NCBI GenBank assembly: GCA_030613055.1
Contig: JAUWMR010000019.1
Coordinates: 1 to 64,000 of the forward strand
DNA: 64,000 bases
Reading direction: 5' to 3'
Source of the DNA: Desulfobacteraceae bacterium
Lineage (GTDB): Bacteria; Desulfobacterota; DSM-4660; Desulfatiglandales; Desulfatiglandaceae
The notes below the pieces were generated by a model that searched no databases, was not told the DNA's origin, and saw nothing but the letters and a program-made list of their open reading frames with translations. Numbering within the stretch: position 1 is the stretch's first letter; the number at the start of each line of letters is the position of its first letter. The translations under genes were made by a program, and so were the position numbers. Shown here one piece after another: positions 37,674 through 47,172 of the stretch.

Positions 37674-38257
37674 AGCACAAGCTTTAAGGCAGAAGTCATC
37701 AATTTTTTATGGACGGAACTCCGAAACTCACACTAAGTTCTTTCAATATGCCATCTTGTCAGGTATGACGCCCCGTACGCCACCCCTCGGATTCGGGGTA
37801 TCGCCCACTTTCAGCCTTTTCTCCGGGCGGGATTTAAAACAATCCAGAACTGTAATCACGTATAATATTGCGCAATAATGCGCAATATATTTTTTATTTA
37901 TATTGCGCATTATTGCGCAATTATCTTTCTCTACCTCCGGCAACTCATCAGAAACGGCTAATCGATTAACAGCAGAAGTGTTTTAATCCTGAACGCAACT
38001 CTGCCTCACCCACACTTTCACCCTTTACATTCCACTGCCTGCCATGACTTGTTTCCCGGCCCGCTTACCGGATCAACAAGAGTCAAGCGTAGATTTGACC
38101 CCCAAATCTTTTTAGTTACCGAATATGTTGTGCCTGCTTCTCCCTTGACGCGCAAATCCATTTCCACTATAATCCCCCCGAAAAAAAGTGACTTCTTATC
38201 AAATCATTTTATCACCTCACCATCACCCTGTAAATCGTATGAGAAGGTCGAGATAAA
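37674..38257. other. 584-bp gene-free region between helicase and phosphoesterase genes
   Basis: Contains the TTGCGCAA inverted repeat and a piece of the dispersed AGCGTAGATTTGACCCCC repeat (38088-38105). No gene with homology was seen. Confidence 0.5.
37867..37921. repeat. Perfect 22-bp inverted repeat made of four TTGCGCA palindromes
   Basis: Left arm 37867-37888 and right arm 37900-37921 are exact reverse complements around an 11-nt T-rich loop. Each arm itself holds two ATTGCGCAAT-like palindromes. It may be a dense operator array or a hairpin. Confidence 0.9.
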
Positions 38258-39160
38258 TTGTCCGCTAACGATAAGCTCGCAATCTTCAAAAAAAAGCTGA
38301 CCCGCCGCAGCTTTCTGAAATATGGTTTCAGACTTTCGGTCTTATCCTTCTTGGGGTTTGGATTCGCTGGCCGAAACGACTTGATCACCGAGCATCAAAC
38401 CCTTGAATTTTTCAATCTTCCAGAAGCTTTCAACGGATTCCAGATCGTACAGATTTCTGATCTGCACGCAAGTTTTTGGGTCGGCAGGGGGTATCTGGAT
38501 CAGGTCGTTGAGCGGATCAACAGTCTTCCAAAGGATCTATTAGTCATCACAGGGGATTTCATTACAGGTTCCGTGAACGATTTTTGGAAGCGCTGGTTGC
38601 CAAGCGCAGGCGGGGACTATATCGAGATGGTCATTAAAGCACTAAGTCGTCTGAAAGAAGGGACCAAACTGGCCGTATTGGGCAACCACGACCAATGGGA
38701 CGGCAAGGAAACCGAGTATCGCCTGGTCAGCGAACTGGAGCGTATAGGTATCGGTGTTTTGCGCAACCAGTCCAAAACGATGACCCGAGGGCAGGAGAAA
38801 ATTTCCATCGCCGGAACAGACGATATATGGTTCTCTTACAATATCCACCGGGCACTTCGGGATGTACCGCCGGAGAACTTCACCATTTTGCTATCCCACA
38901 GCCCAGATGTCCGTGAGGATCTTGGACCACCTGCCAAAGTAGAGTTGGTGCTCTGTGGACACACCCACGGTGGGCAGGTAGCCGTCCCCTATCTCTCCCA
39001 CTACTTCATTCCGATCCAAAATCCAGCCCGCTATCTGGCCGGCCTGGTCAAAGAACCCTACGGATATACATATGTCAATCGCGGTATCGGGACGCTGGTG
39101 TTCCCTCTTCGCATCGGTGCCCCCCCGGAAATAACTTCCATCAGGCTTATCCAAGCATGA
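38258..39160 (+). CDS. Tat-exported metallophosphoesterase, YkuE-like
   Basis: A 300-residue calcineurin-like phosphoesterase. The N-terminus has a twin-arginine signal, LTRRSFLKYGFRLSVLSFLG. Metal-binding motifs follow in order: QISDLHAS, VITGDFITG, VLGNHDQWDG, ILLSHSPDV and LCGHTHGGQ. The start is a TTG with AGAAGG upstream. No ATG lies before the Tat motif in frame. Family members act on UDP-sugars or phospholipids at the membrane. The substrate here is open. Confidence 0.85.
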   Translation: MSANDKLAIFKKKLTRRSFLKYGFRLSVLSFLGFGFAGRNDLITEHQTLEFFNLPEAFNGFQIVQISDLHASFWVGRGYLDQVVERINSLPKDLLVITGDFITGSVNDFWKRWLPSAGGDYIEMVIKALSRLKEGTKLAVLGNHDQWDGKETEYRLVSELERIGIGVLRNQSKTMTRGQEKISIAGTDDIWFSYNIHRALRDVPPENFTILLSHSPDVREDLGPPAKVELVLCGHTHGGQVAVPYLSHYFIPIQNPARYLAGLVKEPYGYTYVNRGIGTLVFPLRIGAPPEITSIRLIQA

Positions 39161-39299
39161 CCAACAGTGAAATGCAACGTAAAGTGGCGGTGCAGTAGTC
39201 AATATAAAAGATGCATCGGCTTGCGATCCAATCTCGACGGCAGGGCTTCTGGAGCCATCGGGGGCGCAGAGGGTTTTCGAAAAAAACTTCCTGAATTCT

Positions 39300-40886
39300 A
39301 TGAACAATATAGCCTTAAAAAAGCAAAAAAACCAATCAGAGAATGAACTAATAGATAAATCTTATGATTTTTCAGCCAAATACCTGGCTGTCTGGCATCT
39401 TCATCACCTCATTGAAACCAGCCCCCATGTTATTGATTTCGGTACAATATCCATACTAACAAATTGCCTGAAAGACTCGATAATCACACGTCAAACACAG
39501 GCCTATTTTATGTACAAACAAATAGCAGGCGCACTCTGCTCTATGATTATCCATGCAGAGCACCTTGCCGACCAGGCACTTTCTGCCCTGCTTAGTCTGC
39601 TTGCCACTACGAGCGGACACCCCCACAGGGCAGTTGCAGAGGCGCTGGGAGATCTTCCTCTTTCTATTAACGGCCCCAGGATAAGCAAACACTATAATGA
39701 AAAAGTACCTAATATAAGCCTGAATGAGATACTCAATCAATCATCCATTTCTATCACTACCCCCCCTACCCTTATTGGAAGAAGTCTTGTAGCAGCCATT
39801 GATCAAGAAAAGAAGTTACTCGTAATCAAGCTGGCCCGCATTGATGAACCCCCTCACATGCTTTACAAAGAGCCGCTCTGGATGCACCACCTTCGATCCC
39901 AACACTATTCTTTTCCTGTGAGATTTAATATCCCAAGGCCTATTAAAATTCATGGGAGCTATACATTCAGGTTGCGTGAAATACCCCTTAAGATACCCCT
40001 AAGGGTTGACCTTCATCCGGGAAATTATGCAATCGGTTTTATTGCTGACAAAGACTATTTTGTCTATCCAAATGATACAATAAAAGAGCAGCGACTGAGC
40101 TTTGAAGAATTGAGGGAGATGCTCACCAGAAACGCCTGGCTACTTGGGAAACTGAGCGCTGAAGGGATTATCCATTCTGCTCCGATTCCCCTTTTTCACA
40201 ACAGGGTACAGAGGCAAAGAAGAAACGACCACGGCCTTTATGAATGGCGGCGGGCAGGGAGGCTCGATAGATGGCTTGAATCATGTTCATACCCGAATCT
40301 CGGTCTATCAGGTATCAGGGACTTTGAACATCTCATCTGTTTCAAAGGTATGAGCAAAAATATTTATAACCATATAGGCGTTCATATCCTGAGCCTCTTG
40401 CTGATTGCCGGCAGCTACTTTCGCAATAAAGACAAGAGCAAGGTTGGAATTGACAGGCATGGAAAGCCGGTTGATGCCAGGGACCTATTTGACGAACAGT
40501 TCCTAAAGGAACTGGTTGCCGATATCTTTCACAGTTATTATCATGGTTTTGTGGGAATGAAATTCAGGAAAAAAATACCCGTTGACCTGGAGAAACTTGC
40601 CTGCCGGATGATTGAAGAGATGGGTGTTGACCGCTATATGGAAGAGATATTGAGAATAGCAGACCAGAATGAAATAACTGATGATGAATTTACTGATTAT
40701 CTGAAGGGAAAAGGATATTCTCAAAGCAAAATAAAGAACTTTGAAAAAGGGGCAAAAGATATAGTCATAGAAAGCGGTCCGCATCTCGGAGAATTTAATC
40801 ACGGCATATCACTACCTGAAATTATTGAGGCAGTAGAAACAATATCTGCATTATCTATTGTCGGCAGGTACTTATATAGCGCCTGA
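39300..40886 (+). CDS. Large protein of unknown function, weak kinase-like features
   Basis: 528 residues, no signal peptide. I see an N-terminal helical part (YLAVWHLHHLIETSP, HAEHLADQALSALLSLLA) and a middle part with LYKEPLWMHHLRSQHYSFPV, PLRVDLHPGNYAIGF and GRLDRWLESCSYPNLGLSGI. The style recalls proteins labelled SidJ-related pseudokinases in Desulfobacterota, but that is recollection, not proof. Helical C-terminus ends SIVGRYLYSA. Monocistronic between repeats. Confidence 0.6.
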   Translation: MNNIALKKQKNQSENELIDKSYDFSAKYLAVWHLHHLIETSPHVIDFGTISILTNCLKDSIITRQTQAYFMYKQIAGALCSMIIHAEHLADQALSALLSLLATTSGHPHRAVAEALGDLPLSINGPRISKHYNEKVPNISLNEILNQSSISITTPPTLIGRSLVAAIDQEKKLLVIKLARIDEPPHMLYKEPLWMHHLRSQHYSFPVRFNIPRPIKIHGSYTFRLREIPLKIPLRVDLHPGNYAIGFIADKDYFVYPNDTIKEQRLSFEELREMLTRNAWLLGKLSAEGIIHSAPIPLFHNRVQRQRRNDHGLYEWRRAGRLDRWLESCSYPNLGLSGIRDFEHLICFKGMSKNIYNHIGVHILSLLLIAGSYFRNKDKSKVGIDRHGKPVDARDLFDEQFLKELVADIFHSYYHGFVGMKFRKKIPVDLEKLACRMIEEMGVDRYMEEILRIADQNEITDDEFTDYLKGKGYSQSKIKNFEKGAKDIVIESGPHLGEFNHGISLPEIIEAVETISALSIVGRYLYSA

Positions 40887-41030
40887 ACGAAAAGACTGCT
40901 CAGGCACGATTCTGGATTTTGGATTGCGGATTTTGGATTAACTGACTGTGGCCAGGCTGGGGACGGGCCAGACTATATACCTGATCTTTAATGTATTATG
41001 TCTTAAAAAAATAGGCGTTTTCAAGCCTTA

Positions 41031-41133
41031 GAAGGCCCATTTTGCCACCAAAAATGCCGTTTTAAGCGCTATTTCAGGCAGGTTTTCACCTGATTAATTT
41101 GCAATTTTAAATTGTTGTCTCGGTCCGACCCCA
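41031..41133. repeat. Dispersed repeat, uninterrupted copy
   Basis: Runs from GAAGGCCCATTTTGCC through TTTCAGGCAGGTTTTCACC to TTGTTGTCTCGGTCCGACCCC. A second copy at about 53430-54627 is split by the IS30 element. The TCTCGGTCCGACCC end alone is found at 42241. Confidence 0.8.
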
Positions 41134-41286
41134 TTAGAAAGAATAGATTAGACTATTTGGCGGCGAATCAAGATTCTTGCGGCAAAGCAAATCAGGCCGG
41201 CAGGTGATTTGTTGGAACAGACCGCTAAAGAATATCTAAAGGAGCATGGAGGATAAAAATAATAGGAGAAGGACGAGGAGAACGTT

Positions 41287-41790
41287 ATGAAAAAAGCATG
41301 GCTTATTTTGGCAGTTGCGGTTTTCGTTTTTGTGCAGATGGGATCATTGGGGATTGCTTCTGATGATAAATATGCACGCTCGACACTTAAAGGATTTACA
41401 GGCGTTAATGTAATTGTTAGGTACTTAGACCCCGATATAGAAAAAGACGGATTGACAATGCTACAAATAACAACCGATGTGGAGCTGAAACTCCGACTGG
41501 CTGGGATAAAGGTGTTGGCCTTGACAGAAATGAGAAAAAAAGCGTTGCATACCTTGGTTATAGATTTGGGTATTTTGAAAACGAAAAGCTTTAAAGGGTA
41601 TGTTTATCGAATAGATGTTTCTTTGGAACAATTTGTATACCTAAAAAGAAACTCTTCAGTGCCAATTAATTTCAGCACTTGGTCAACTGGTACCTTAGGT
41701 ATAACGACAGATATCAGCGATATCAGAAACGCAGTGGAAAACCAAGTAGATATCTTTATCAACGCTTACTTATCCGTAAATCCTAAATAA
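41287..41790 (+). CDS. Small exported protein of unknown function
   Basis: 167 residues with a signal peptide (MKKAWLILAVAVFVFVQMGS, likely cleaved before SDDKYA). The mature part is predicted mixed alpha/beta: GFTGVNVIVRYLDPDIEKDG, DVELKLRLAGIKVLALTEM, YVYRIDVSLEQFVYL. Ribosome site AGGAGAACGTT precedes the ATG. No family recognised. Confidence 0.7.
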   Translation: MKKAWLILAVAVFVFVQMGSLGIASDDKYARSTLKGFTGVNVIVRYLDPDIEKDGLTMLQITTDVELKLRLAGIKVLALTEMRKKALHTLVIDLGILKTKSFKGYVYRIDVSLEQFVYLKRNSSVPINFSTWSTGTLGITTDISDIRNAVENQVDIFINAYLSVNPK

Positions 41791-41834
41791 TGAGAGGGAA
41801 AACTCCTGATGGCATTATCCCTGACTCATGCTGA

Positions 41835-42137
41835 AAATATTCAGGCCAGGAACATACTACACCAGATCAGAAACGCAAAAAGCTTGAGCAACTCCTAAGG
41901 GATTCAGAAAAGAATCTTTATGATAGCGTAATAGTTTCCGATGCAAGCCGATGGTCAAGGGATAATGAGAAATCCAAACAGGGATTGAAAATCCTTAAAA
42001 AGAACGGAATCCGGTTCTTTGTCGCAACGATGGAATATGATTTATTTTCACCTGAACAAGCTTTCTTTATTGGCATGAACACAGAGATCAACGAATTCCA
42101 AGCCAAGATGCAGGCTCTTAAATCAATCCGGAAATAA
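41835..42137 (+). pseudogene. Remnant of a serine recombinase (resolvase-type) gene
   Basis: A stretch of about 100 codons reading YSGQEHTTPDQKRKKLEQLL, DSVIVSDASRWSRDNEKSKQG, IRFFVATMEYDLFSPEQAF and INEFQAKMQALK matches the middle of the resolvase/invertase catalytic domain. No start codon fits, the N-terminal serine region and the whole DNA-binding part are missing, and a stop codon (TGA, 41832) precedes it. A decayed mobile-element gene. Confidence 0.7.
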
Positions 42138-42140
42138 CGC

Positions 42141-42258
42141 GTGAAAAGGGGTCAACTACGTCCCCTATCCCCTCAGAATGAAGACCTGACCCTTATTCTT
42201 TTCTTTGCTTTTTCACTCACGTCTCCCTTTTCCACGGTCATCTCGGTCCGACCCGCCC
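42141..42258. repeat. Cluster of dispersed-repeat modules
   Basis: Joins GGGGTCAACTACGTCCCCTA, TGAAGACCTGACCC and ATCTCGGTCCGACCC. These modules recur between genes across 38-55 kb. Their end overlaps the last codons and stop of yhbY. Confidence 0.65.
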
Positions 42259-42582
42259 TCGGCCCCCGCCATCCCGTTGAGGCGGCGAGATCTTCCGTTT
42301 TTCCGGGTCCTCCTGCTGCCGGTAGAAGATGGCCGTGTGTCCGATAATGCCCACATTCTCCGCGCCTGTTTCCTTTTCGATGCGGGCGGAGAGCTCCGTC
42401 TTTTCTTCTTTTTCCTTGAAAGCATTAAACTTCACTTTGATGAGTTCATGCCGTTCAAAGGCCTTTTCTGCAGACGAAAGGACTTCAGGTGTAAGCCCCT
42501 TTTGGCCGATAAAGACCACCGGTTTCAGACCGTGGGCAACCCCTCTCAGATATTTGCGCTGAAAACCCTCAAGTTTTTTCAT
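42238..42582 (-). CDS. yhbY: YhbY-family (CRM domain) RNA-binding protein
   Basis: 114 residues. The CRS1-YhbY domain is clear: GFQRKYLRGVAHGLKPVVFI, GQKGLTPEVL, ELIKVKFNAFKEKEEK and VGIIGHTAIFYRQQ. YhbY binds the pre-50S ribosomal subunit. The final ~12 residues (GGGRGRVGPR) and the stop are encoded by a dispersed repeat, so the tail is longer than the ~97 residues usual for the family. Confidence 0.88.
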   Translation of the reverse strand: MKKLEGFQRKYLRGVAHGLKPVVFIGQKGLTPEVLSSAEKAFERHELIKVKFNAFKEKEEKTELSARIEKETGAENVGIIGHTAIFYRQQEDPEKRKISPPQRDGGGRGRVGPR

Positions 42583-42640
42583 TTCCGATCCCTCTACTCA
42601 ATCTTGAAAAATCACGCCCTTTGAATTTTAGACCTCTTTA

Positions 42641-43249
42641 TTAGAAATAAGGTTTCACTGCTTTATAAAAATGATTTGCCATAATAGTGTACCCTTCGCT
42701 GTTTGGATGTATGGAATCACACATAAGACGTCGTTTCCCGAAGATACCATTAAGAATGTCAGGAACTAATACAGATCCTGTTTTTTCAGCCAGTTCTTGA
42801 TAGGCATCGCCAAAACCTCTGCCCCAAACCGGTATGTCTATACCGCCAAGAACAACCAGGGCTCCATTATCCTGGAGTTTATTTATTATAATTTCAAGAT
42901 TTTTAAAGGTTGTATTTTTATTTACCCTGTTTTTCAGATCATTTCCGCCCAGTGTTAAAAGAACAATCCCCGGATTTTCTTCCAGGATGTCATCTATTCG
43001 GGAAAGTGCTGTGGCGGTCGTGTCTCCCGGCACTCCGGCGTTAATTATTTCTCTTCCGATTAATCCTGATAGTTGGGAAGGATAATCCATGCCCTTTTTC
43101 GCACCGGTACCATGGGTGAGGCTGTCACCGAAGCATACAATTGTATCACTGGCGGGATTGGCATTTCTGATTTCATAGGATGAAGGAATGAACAGATAAA
43201 TTATAATTGCTGCTAATACGCATCCTGATATTGTATATATAGACTTCAT
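42641..43249 (-). CDS. GDSL/SGNH-type esterase (TesA-like)
   Basis: 202 residues from MKSIYT, with an N-terminal membrane or signal segment (SGCVLAAIIIYLFIPS). The SGNH blocks are present: nucleophile Ser in CFGDSLTHGTG, Gly in AGVPGDTTA, Asn in LLTLGGNDLK and the Asp-His pair in MCDSIHPNSEGY. The family includes lysophospholipase/acyl-CoA thioesterase I. Probably periplasmic and tethered. Met codons slightly upstream (43255, 43270) are alternative starts. Confidence 0.87.
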   Translation of the reverse strand: MKSIYTISGCVLAAIIIYLFIPSSYEIRNANPASDTIVCFGDSLTHGTGAKKGMDYPSQLSGLIGREIINAGVPGDTTATALSRIDDILEENPGIVLLTLGGNDLKNRVNKNTTFKNLEIIINKLQDNGALVVLGGIDIPVWGRGFGDAYQELAEKTGSVLVPDILNGIFGKRRLMCDSIHPNSEGYTIMANHFYKAVKPYF

Positions 43250-43418
43250 ATGCATTTTACAGGTTTCCAAAGTAGGGTGTATTTGCCCGTTTACAGGTAT
43301 AAACGAAAAGGGGGACCAAACCTCAACTGTTCACTTACAAAAAAACATAAGATAAATCTACCAAAAGTCAACGGCAGATTTGACCACCAAATTTTATAGG
43401 ATGTCCCCTATACCCCCC

Positions 43419-44495
43419 TTAGTGGTTCATTACCGCCCGTTCGGCGGCGATCAGAGCGCCTTCTAAATAACCGCCGTGTTGGTTGGCGGTTTCCGTGCCG
43501 GCAAAATGGATGGTACCATCCCAAATGGAGGATTGACCTGCCGGGGGGTGATAGAGGGGGTGTTCGTACATCGGCGGCTGGTCGAACTGGGTGGCGGTAA
43601 ATCGTTCGCGAGCCCAATCCTTGTAGAAGAAGTTTGTCGGCTGCGCCGCCGGTCTGCCGTAGATGATTGCAAGTTGGGAGAGAATCGCCTCGGTGAGGAG
43701 TGGTTGATGGTTGCGTTGCACTGCCGGAATTCCGACAAAGCCGGTCAGTCCGTAGGGGCCCTTGCTATTGTTGGATCCGTCATGGATCTCGCCCAGCGGA
43801 CCGCGCTGGCTGAAAGCCTGGCCCGAGAGGCCCTTTTGCCGCCAGAAAGGTTCTTCGTAAAGGGCACAGAATTTCGCCTGACCCGCCATCCACGTACCGA
43901 TTTTCAGCATCGCCTGGGTCAAATTATGAGACAGGTCAGGGTCAAAGAGAATGGTAGCGGCGGCAAGGCGCGGCGGCAGTGCGAGGATTACATTGTTTGT
44001 ACTGAACCGGGTCCAGGGCTTTTTCTCCAGTTCGCCGACACTGACCAAAGCGCCGGCGGGTTTTTTTTCAATCTTACAGACCGGGTGATTGAGTCTGATG
44101 GCGTTTTCAGGAATATCCTCACAGAGTTTTGTGATCAATGCCATCATGCCGCCGGAAAGCCGCCAGCAGAGGGGTTCCATGGCGTAACCGCTAACGGTCT
44201 GGACGGCTCCATTTGGACTTTGAAAACGGCCCATACCCTCTTCAAACTGGCGATAACCCTTGAGGCCCAGGGCTTGAATAAGGTGCGCCATTTTCGAGTG
44301 AATCGCGGGCCAGTACCAGGAGGTGCCGAGATCGGAGAAAAATTCTTGATGTTCAGGGCTTAAAATCCTGCCGCCGATACGATCACGGGCTTCAAAAACG
44401 ACAAAAGATTTATTTCTTTGGGACAGCAGGTAGGCGGCATAGATACCGCTGAGTCCGCCTCCGATAATCATGGTATCAACTGTTTCCGTGGACAT
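43419..44495 (-). CDS. Flavin monoamine-oxidase-like protein
   Basis: 358 residues. FAD-binding TMIIGGGLSGIYAAYLLSQR, followed by FEARDRIGGRI, and the C-terminal FAD block IHFAGTETANQHGGYLEGAL are the marks of the amine oxidase (MAO/PAO) family. It is shorter than the 430-500 residues usual for the family, with a compact substrate domain. Substrate unknown. No operon partners. Confidence 0.86.
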   Translation of the reverse strand: MSTETVDTMIIGGGLSGIYAAYLLSQRNKSFVVFEARDRIGGRILSPEHQEFFSDLGTSWYWPAIHSKMAHLIQALGLKGYRQFEEGMGRFQSPNGAVQTVSGYAMEPLCWRLSGGMMALITKLCEDIPENAIRLNHPVCKIEKKPAGALVSVGELEKKPWTRFSTNNVILALPPRLAAATILFDPDLSHNLTQAMLKIGTWMAGQAKFCALYEEPFWRQKGLSGQAFSQRGPLGEIHDGSNNSKGPYGLTGFVGIPAVQRNHQPLLTEAILSQLAIIYGRPAAQPTNFFYKDWARERFTATQFDQPPMYEHPLYHPPAGQSSIWDGTIHFAGTETANQHGGYLEGALIAAERAVMNH

Positions 44496-44719
44496 GGCAA
44501 TGTTCCATTACGATCTTTATCATCATTGAATATCCTGCGGCGCTCTATTCCCCTTATCATGATATGATGTATGAGGCCGGGAGTATCGAGTCGGGCTATC
44601 TTAGGCATGACCACAAATTACTCTTACAATTGTATGTTGCCAAGTTATTTGATTATTTAAGGACGTACCCCTTTATTTAACCGGGGTCAACAACGTCCCC
44701 TAGTTCCGCTGTGATCATT

Positions 44720-45544
44720 TTATAAATACTCCTTCACGATTTTTTTCAGGACTTGGCAGCAAGGACCAGATAGCCGGGTTGGGGGGACACATAGGAGGGG
44801 ACTTTTTTCACTCCCTTTTAGTGTGCCCTTGAGTTTGCCTGTTTTGGCCAAATCAATGCTGTAAGATGGATCGTCATCGGACCGAAGAGCGTTCCAGGCA
44901 TTTTTCTGAAATGCCACAACACCACCTTTTGAGTTGACGAATTTCTTAGCGCATTCAAGCACCCTGCCCTGTTCGGCTCGCTCAAGTTTTCTGAAGGCTT
45001 TTGCTCCAAGGAGTTTCTGAATACCCGCAACACCTCCCCATTTGCCCCCGGCTGCGCTGGGCATGGATATGAATACGCCGAGACCGATGCGGAACGGAGA
45101 ATCGTATTTCAGGCTAAACATTTTTTGTCTTCTCTGTGTATTGAGCTTTCCAACTGACTGAGTTGGGTCAAAAGGCAATTCAAGTATACGTGCAGGCTTT
45201 AGAATGATCTTCCAGAACCGGTTCTCTTTTCCTTTGCCTTTGAATGAGAAAAACATGCCTGCTTCAACAGAGTGTGTTGCAGGATTTCCGAAGAGCATTA
45301 ATAGAGGCGGGCGTTTGTCTTTCTTCGTTGGAATCAGCTGCTCAGATCTATAAATAAGCTTATTGCCTATTTTCCTGTATACCTTCGCATTATCAGGATC
45401 AGAGGCTATAAAATCTTTCCACTTTGCATCAAACCTTTTTCTTTCTTCTTTTTCATCAAACAATAAGTTCAGTTTTATTGTACAATCAATAGTACAACCC
45501 TTTGATTTTCGACAGGCAAGAACGTTTTGATGATTATTTTTCAT
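44720..45544 (-). CDS. Protein resembling the uracil-DNA glycosylase superfamily (Mug-like)
   Basis: 274 residues, no named family. The segment LLMLFGNPATHSVEAGMFFS followed by ENRFWKIIL resembles the GINPG...G-x-F...NRFWK active-site region of Mug/UDG proteins. A late VPPTRLSG could be the second UDG motif. The N-terminus has a Cys pair (CTIDC). Assignment is by eye and tentative. Confidence 0.5.
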   Translation of the reverse strand: MKNNHQNVLACRKSKGCTIDCTIKLNLLFDEKEERKRFDAKWKDFIASDPDNAKVYRKIGNKLIYRSEQLIPTKKDKRPPLLMLFGNPATHSVEAGMFFSFKGKGKENRFWKIILKPARILELPFDPTQSVGKLNTQRRQKMFSLKYDSPFRIGLGVFISMPSAAGGKWGGVAGIQKLLGAKAFRKLERAEQGRVLECAKKFVNSKGGVVAFQKNAWNALRSDDDPSYSIDLAKTGKLKGTLKGSEKSPLLCVPPTRLSGPCCQVLKKIVKEYL

Positions 45545-45683
45545 TTGTCAAAACTGTAGCCGCAACCCGTTTATTTTCAGCAAGAGCCAAGAGTAGATCT
45601 GACCCCTTTATAGGCGCCAGCACCAAGGGCTTGGGCGGCTTTCACGCGATCCGACTCTGAAAAACCGCTCACGATAATCGCCT

Positions 45684-46337
45684 CTAAACTTTATTTTTGA
45701 ACGATTGATATGTGAAAATCAAAAACCCAATTGTAATGAAGAAGAGCATCATCATAAGTGGAATAAAAAGCCAGAATAAGTCTGAATCTGATCGAAAATG
45801 CACCTGCCAATTCAAGTATGCAATATAAAAATAAAATATCTGGATAAAAGCAAAGAAGAAGCAAAAAATAGAAAAAAGTCCGATAGATCTTTCTTTAAGA
45901 GAATGACAATTATTTCCCATATATCGAATAAACTCAACAAGAGACTTTGCCTGTATGGGGAAAAGGTAATGCCGATTTTTCCGATAAAATCCATACATCA
46001 AACCTGCCAGCACGGAAACAAAAATTTTACCGGTAAAACCATACCACCGGGCAACGTTCAGGCCATAGCTATCCACCACATTCCGCCAGATGGGATTTGC
46101 CTCCAAATCCAAATCTGGACTAATATGTAATGTAACGGCAAAATCTGATAAATTGGCTATCAAAGCAATTACTGTAATCATAAAGGACGGCAACCATAAG
46201 GATATTCTTTTCTCCTGGCGAAGAATATAAATCATAATCATGGTTCCAATACAGACCGAAAGCCACGCCAGGATAGATAGCCATATTCCAAGACGCTGGA
46301 TAAGCTGTAACAAATTATAAAAAAAATCTGCAGACAT
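45684..46337 (-). CDS. Multi-pass membrane protein of unknown function
   Basis: 217 residues with about five hydrophobic segments (LGIWLSILAWLSVCIGTMIM, LPSFMITVIALIANL, FTGKIFVSVLAGLMYG, IGLFSIFCFFFAFIQIFYFY, LFWLFIPLMMMLFFITIGFL). A conserved-looking HISPDLDLEANPIW loop follows segment 2. Ends 3' of a dispersed repeat, and the gene downstream of DUF1877 on the same strand (17-bp gap) suggests co-transcription. Confidence 0.65.
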   Translation of the reverse strand: MSADFFYNLLQLIQRLGIWLSILAWLSVCIGTMIMIYILRQEKRISLWLPSFMITVIALIANLSDFAVTLHISPDLDLEANPIWRNVVDSYGLNVARWYGFTGKIFVSVLAGLMYGFYRKNRHYLFPIQAKSLVEFIRYMGNNCHSLKERSIGLFSIFCFFFAFIQIFYFYIAYLNWQVHFRSDSDLFWLFIPLMMMLFFITIGFLIFTYQSFKNKV

Positions 46338-46354
46338 CTTTTAGACCTGAACAA

Positions 46355-46882
46355 CTATTTGATAAGACGTTGCTTTTCCTGGGAAGGACTATAGTATTTC
46401 TTCAGGGTTTTGAAGTCTTTCATTACATCCCTGAATCCTTCTTCATCAAGCCCAGGAGGACATCTGTAGATATCTACCTTGGACATTGAATCCCTGTTGC
46501 TTCTCTTCCTCAATTCCTCCTTGGAAAGAGTGTCCAGGGCAAGTGCAACGTCCTTCACCTCTTCGGGCGTCAACCAACAGAACTCGCCGCCCAATCCCTC
46601 GACTGGATGCCCTATCATGATTGCAAGAGCAAGAGGTAATTCCCCACGTTCTTCGGTTCCGGTGATAAGATAGTGTAGGAGGTGCCAAGTTTTGCCCATG
46701 GATATCCCCTGATCCTCGGGATCAACCGAGTATTTGGCCGTTCGTCCTCTCCCGACCTCATCTTCTTCCGCATCAGGATCGGGGAATTGTGTCTCAAGGA
46801 ATTCCTCACACGCCTTATCCGAGATAATAAGTTGCTCCAGTTTTGACATTTCCATTTGCCACATACTCATTTCCAACCCCAT
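46355..46882 (-). CDS. DUF1877 (YfbM-like) protein
   Basis: 175 residues. The DUF1877 core is seen in GKTWHLLHYLITGTEERGEL, ALAIMIGHPVEGLGG and WLTPEEVKDVALALDTLSKE. The ATG follows GGAG with 8-nt spacing. Function of the family is unknown. Small YfbM proteins are often found beside toxins and polymorphic immunity genes, which is only context. Confidence 0.8.
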   Translation of the reverse strand: MGLEMSMWQMEMSKLEQLIISDKACEEFLETQFPDPDAEEDEVGRGRTAKYSVDPEDQGISMGKTWHLLHYLITGTEERGELPLALAIMIGHPVEGLGGEFCWLTPEEVKDVALALDTLSKEELRKRSNRDSMSKVDIYRCPPGLDEEGFRDVMKDFKTLKKYYSPSQEKQRLIK

Positions 46883-47172
46883 TGGATCATCTCCCTTGCT
46901 TTACGCTCAAAGCTATCCGAAATTGTAGCATATGGTTGTGACAGATACGGTCAAAGACAAAATATTTTTTTGAAAAAAGTTATTACCCGCGTACGTACAG
47001 ATTCGTTCCTCATATTTAGCACCACTGAAATCAATACCCTAAATGGGTTGTGGTGGGATCATAGGTTGTCCGGCTAATTCCATCAAAGAATCGGATGAAT
47101 GCTTTTCATATCGAGTCAACCTATAATTTAAGGATGTTCCGCTTCTCCGCTATCAAAAGTTATTCAACATAG

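Noticed and set aside
37743..37943. Small minus-strand frame across the TTGCGCAA palindrome
   Set aside because: It has no ribosome site or homology, and the repeat alone explains its codons.
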